64,000 bases of DNA, from positions 94,953 to 158,952 of the forward strand of contig JAENRP010000042.1 of the NCBI GenBank assembly GCA_024741835.1, given 5' to 3'. Both the position numbers and the translations under genes were made by a program. The notes below the pieces were generated by a model. That model ran no database searches, was not told the DNA's origin, and saw nothing but the letters and a program-made list of their open reading frames with translations. The DNA comes from Diplocarpon mali. Lineage: Eukaryota; Ascomycota; Leotiomycetes; Helotiales; Drepanopezizaceae. The stretch's first letter is position 1. Every line of letters starts with the position of its first letter. Shown here piece by piece: positions 61,735-64,000 of this stretch.

Positions 61735-62043
61735 TGGTTTCGAATATCCTTCTCGGTGTAGGCAGCCTGTGGAAAGGATGAATGGGCACTATGCGAAATG
61801 AGGAGTCACCGTAACAGGAGAGGCAGAGTGAGCCGCCCATAGGGAACGCGTGGGAGATGGAGCATGAACCAATATCAGAAGTTGGTCACTAGCGCTTAAA
61901 GGAGGGTTTCCGAGGATTTTATTGAAAATCAGGCTCGTTGTCACGGCGTTCTATGAGAATGAACTTTTGTGGAATGTAATTTTCGCAACTGATGCATCCC
62001 CTCTTCCAAGCGGTCAGCCAGGACCCTTTGTGGAAGTATCGGG
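61735..62043. other. Convergent spacer
   Basis: Short 3' flank shared by the hypothetical gene and the GH43 gene; nothing recognised. Confidence 0.5.
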
Positions 62044-63184
62044 TTACTCTCCACTGGGCACGACCAGCACTTTACTTAGTTGCTGGGGAGTCCCAAATTT
62101 TGGCTTGCCTGATTCGAAAGTTATAGGTTGAGTCATCGTATATCGGTCACGACCACAAGACCCCTTCTCGTTAGAAGTAGCATGGAAAACATTCTGTAAC
62201 TCAGTTAGCTTTGTCTCAAGACATGGAGAGAGGGTGGCAGGATGAGCATACCCAAATTTCTTTGCCATCTGGCGAAGAAAAGAAAGCGTTATGGCCAGTG
62301 CCGTAGTTTCCGTTAGCTTTGGAGAAGACTGGACCAGTTTTAACCCAAGAAGATTTGAGAAGGGGATCTCCACCGTTGTATTTCAACAGGCCAAGCGCGT
62401 AATCTGGAGTCCAGCAATAAGACCCTGAGTATGAGAGCCAAATTTCGCCATTGTAATAGAGTGGCTGTCAAAAGTCAGTTTTGACCAAGTTCAAGTATCT
62501 TCGCAACTCAAAAGTGAGGGAAGGGCTTACGTGTGGAGCCTCGTTCACAGGCACGCCGTGACGTTCCCACGGCTGTTCTGGCACTGAGATGACATTCCAG
62601 CCACTCACAGTCCAAGTAGTTGTATTCAGCTCCGTGATAGCGATAGATTGGATGTTGTTCTCATCACTCATGCTCAAGACGTGATATCTTCCCTTTCCGG
62701 GGATATTCAAATACGTCCCGTCAATTGAAAATGCTATGTCCTTGTTGGGACCACCACGCTTTCCGACGGGTGGTAGTAATTCCGCCAAGTAGCTGTACTT
62801 GCAATCGTAGGGATTCGGTCCAGAGCAGCCTTTAAGGACACGAGTAATGCAGGAGCCGCAGCATGCAACGGTCGAGTCACACGACGAGTAGAACATGTAC
62901 CACGTGGAATCGATTTGGTGAATCTCAGGCGCCCACATATCTGCACTTCTTTTCGGGTTGGAATCGGTCCATATCGTCTTTGTTTCTCCCTTAGCAAGAC
63001 CAGCCAATGTTTTAGAGCGGGTGATTGTGATGGAATCCCAGGAGGTATAGGTCAGAAAATATTGACCATCGACGTAGACCATTGAAGGATCCGGACCCGG
63101 ATTGCGAATCGGGTTTTGGAAAGCGGCTGACAGCGACGAAAGCGCCCCCAAGACGGGAATCAACGTGCGTGCAAGTATATACAT
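62044..63184 (-). CDS. Secreted glycoside hydrolase family 43 enzyme (arabinanase/arabinofuranosidase-like)
   Basis: Three minus-strand exons, 63184-62531, 62464-62252 and 62193-62044, all phase 0, giving 338 aa. A signal peptide occupies about residues 1-21 (LARTLIPVLGALSSLSAAF). The GH43 five-bladed propeller residues are visible: catalytic base Asp in NPGPDPSMVYV, middle Asp/Glu region in MWAPEIHQ and catalytic acid Glu in VPVNEAPH followed, after the first intron, by PLYYNGEIWLSYSGS. The last exon has NVFHATSNEKGSCGRDRYTM, the typical fungal GH43 ending. The extra Cys pairs (CDSTVACCGSC) suggest disulfides, as expected for a secreted protein. The family cleaves arabinan or arabinoxylan side chains of plant cell walls; exact substrate unknown. 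Confidence 0.9.
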
Positions 63185-64000
63185 GATGAGGTGTTGACGT
63201 GAAGACCAGACAGGATGCTCGGGTTTCGTGACAACACTGAACTACCCAAACTTCAAGTGAACGGGGCAGCTTAAGTATATTTTAACCAAATGCCATGAAA
63301 GAATGATACGAGAAATAAGATATGGCCGCGGGTGGTCGGAGGAACTTAGTGTTCTCGTTCCTGATAGTCAAAATTTACTCCGTCCAATCAAGGACATTTT
63401 CATATGTGACTCCTCATATCCCCCTGTTCGTTGCACGAAAAACGTGACAGGGCTAGAGCTCGTAAGGGTAAGCTTGTAAGAGGTATACTATGTTTGGTAA
63501 TTAACAACTTGAAACAAATCTAGCCCCGGTTATTTCTCAAGACTTTGTATGGCTATTTTTCTATCAAGTCCTTGCTTTTGCTTACCCTGAGCAAGGGCAT
63601 TTAAGTACGCAGAATATATTCATATCTGGCTATCGCCGTTAGGAGTGCTAAAACAGTGCTGTCTGTTTTTTTTTATTTTATAAAAACATGAGTTCACTTT
63701 TACTGCACATACTACTTTTCCAGTTCCCATTGATACTTGGTACATGCCCGAAATAATGTACAAGTGCTGTCTGTGCGTAATTCTACCGGTTTCCATTAAC
63801 AGGGCTCATATACAGGGGGTACAGCCAATGATTTATCTATGACGATTCGCCGCTTTTTGCACTGAAAATCAACGCTTTCAATATGGATTCAGCAGGAGGA
63901 GGCCATACAAAATATTAAGGAAATTGTAAAAGCAGCATTGCCAAGTATCTAGTGTGCACGGCCTAGAATTGTACATTATTTACCCATGATACGAAGTACT
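63185..64000. other. AT-rich window end
   Basis: Promoter region of the GH43 gene followed by AT-rich sequence with poly-T near 63.67 kb; no gene recognised. Confidence 0.55.

Noticed and set aside
43363..63184. Possible secondary-metabolite cluster (alcohol dehydrogenase, monooxygenase, hydrolase)
   Set aside because: No core synthase (PKS, NRPS, terpene cyclase) and the genes are separated by Dph4, an aminopeptidase and relics; they look unrelated.

Overview
The window is nuclear DNA of a filamentous ascomycete. Short GT-AG introns (mostly 45-100 nt) carry CTAAC or CTGAC branch sites close to the acceptor. The genes are typical of Pezizomycotina: a PalF/Rim8 arrestin, an Msn2-type stress factor, a membrane-bound delta-12 desaturase, IRE1, a GH43 enzyme and a histidine acid phosphatase. 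A leotiomycete (relative of Botrytis or Sclerotinia) fits the flavour of the proteins, but I infer this from memory of the families and have not tested it.

From 4.5 to 42 kb the window is a dense housekeeping block. In order it holds an Msn2/Seb1-like zinc-finger factor (+), diphthine-ammonia ligase Dph6 (+), spliceosomal helicase Prp28 (-), mitoribosomal mL59/MrpL25 (+), delta-12 desaturase (+), PalF/Rim8 (-), meiotic Mnd1 (-), ribosome-quality-control ligase Hel2 (-), a DEK_C/SWIB protein (-), the UPR sensor Ire1 (-), chaperonin CCT2 (-), eIF3b (+) and a 6-phosphogluconate-dehydrogenase-like protein (+). Prp28/MrpL25 and CCT2/eIF3b are divergent pairs with short shared promoters.

From about 42 kb to the end the density drops and the region looks accessory or decaying. 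An intron-rich zinc alcohol dehydrogenase (+) is followed by a broken SWIM-zinc-finger-like gene (+) and a broken second alcohol dehydrogenase (-). After these come a membrane-anchored histidine acid phosphatase with a GC-AG intron (+), Dph4 (+), an M1 aminopeptidase with two possible starts (+), an FAD-dependent monooxygenase (+), a small unrecognised spliced gene (+) and a secreted GH43 arabinanase-like enzyme (-). AT-rich spacers separate them.

There is no prokaryotic-style operon, CRISPR array or clear mobile element, and I did not recognise an rRNA or tRNA gene. Functional themes recur: translation and its control (Dph6, Dph4, eIF3b, Hel2, MrpL25), protein folding and stress (Ire1, CCT2, Msn2-like, PalF) and nuclear RNA/DNA work (Prp28, Mnd1, SWIB). 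I did not find convincing evidence for a wholly new multi-gene system. The most useful second looks are the splice-structure oddities (a start codon alone in its exon, a 7-nt exon, a GC-AG intron), the one-base frame break in the 6PGDH-like gene, and the two gene relics at 46-49 kb. All exon boundaries were assigned by eye from reading frame, splice signals and family knowledge.
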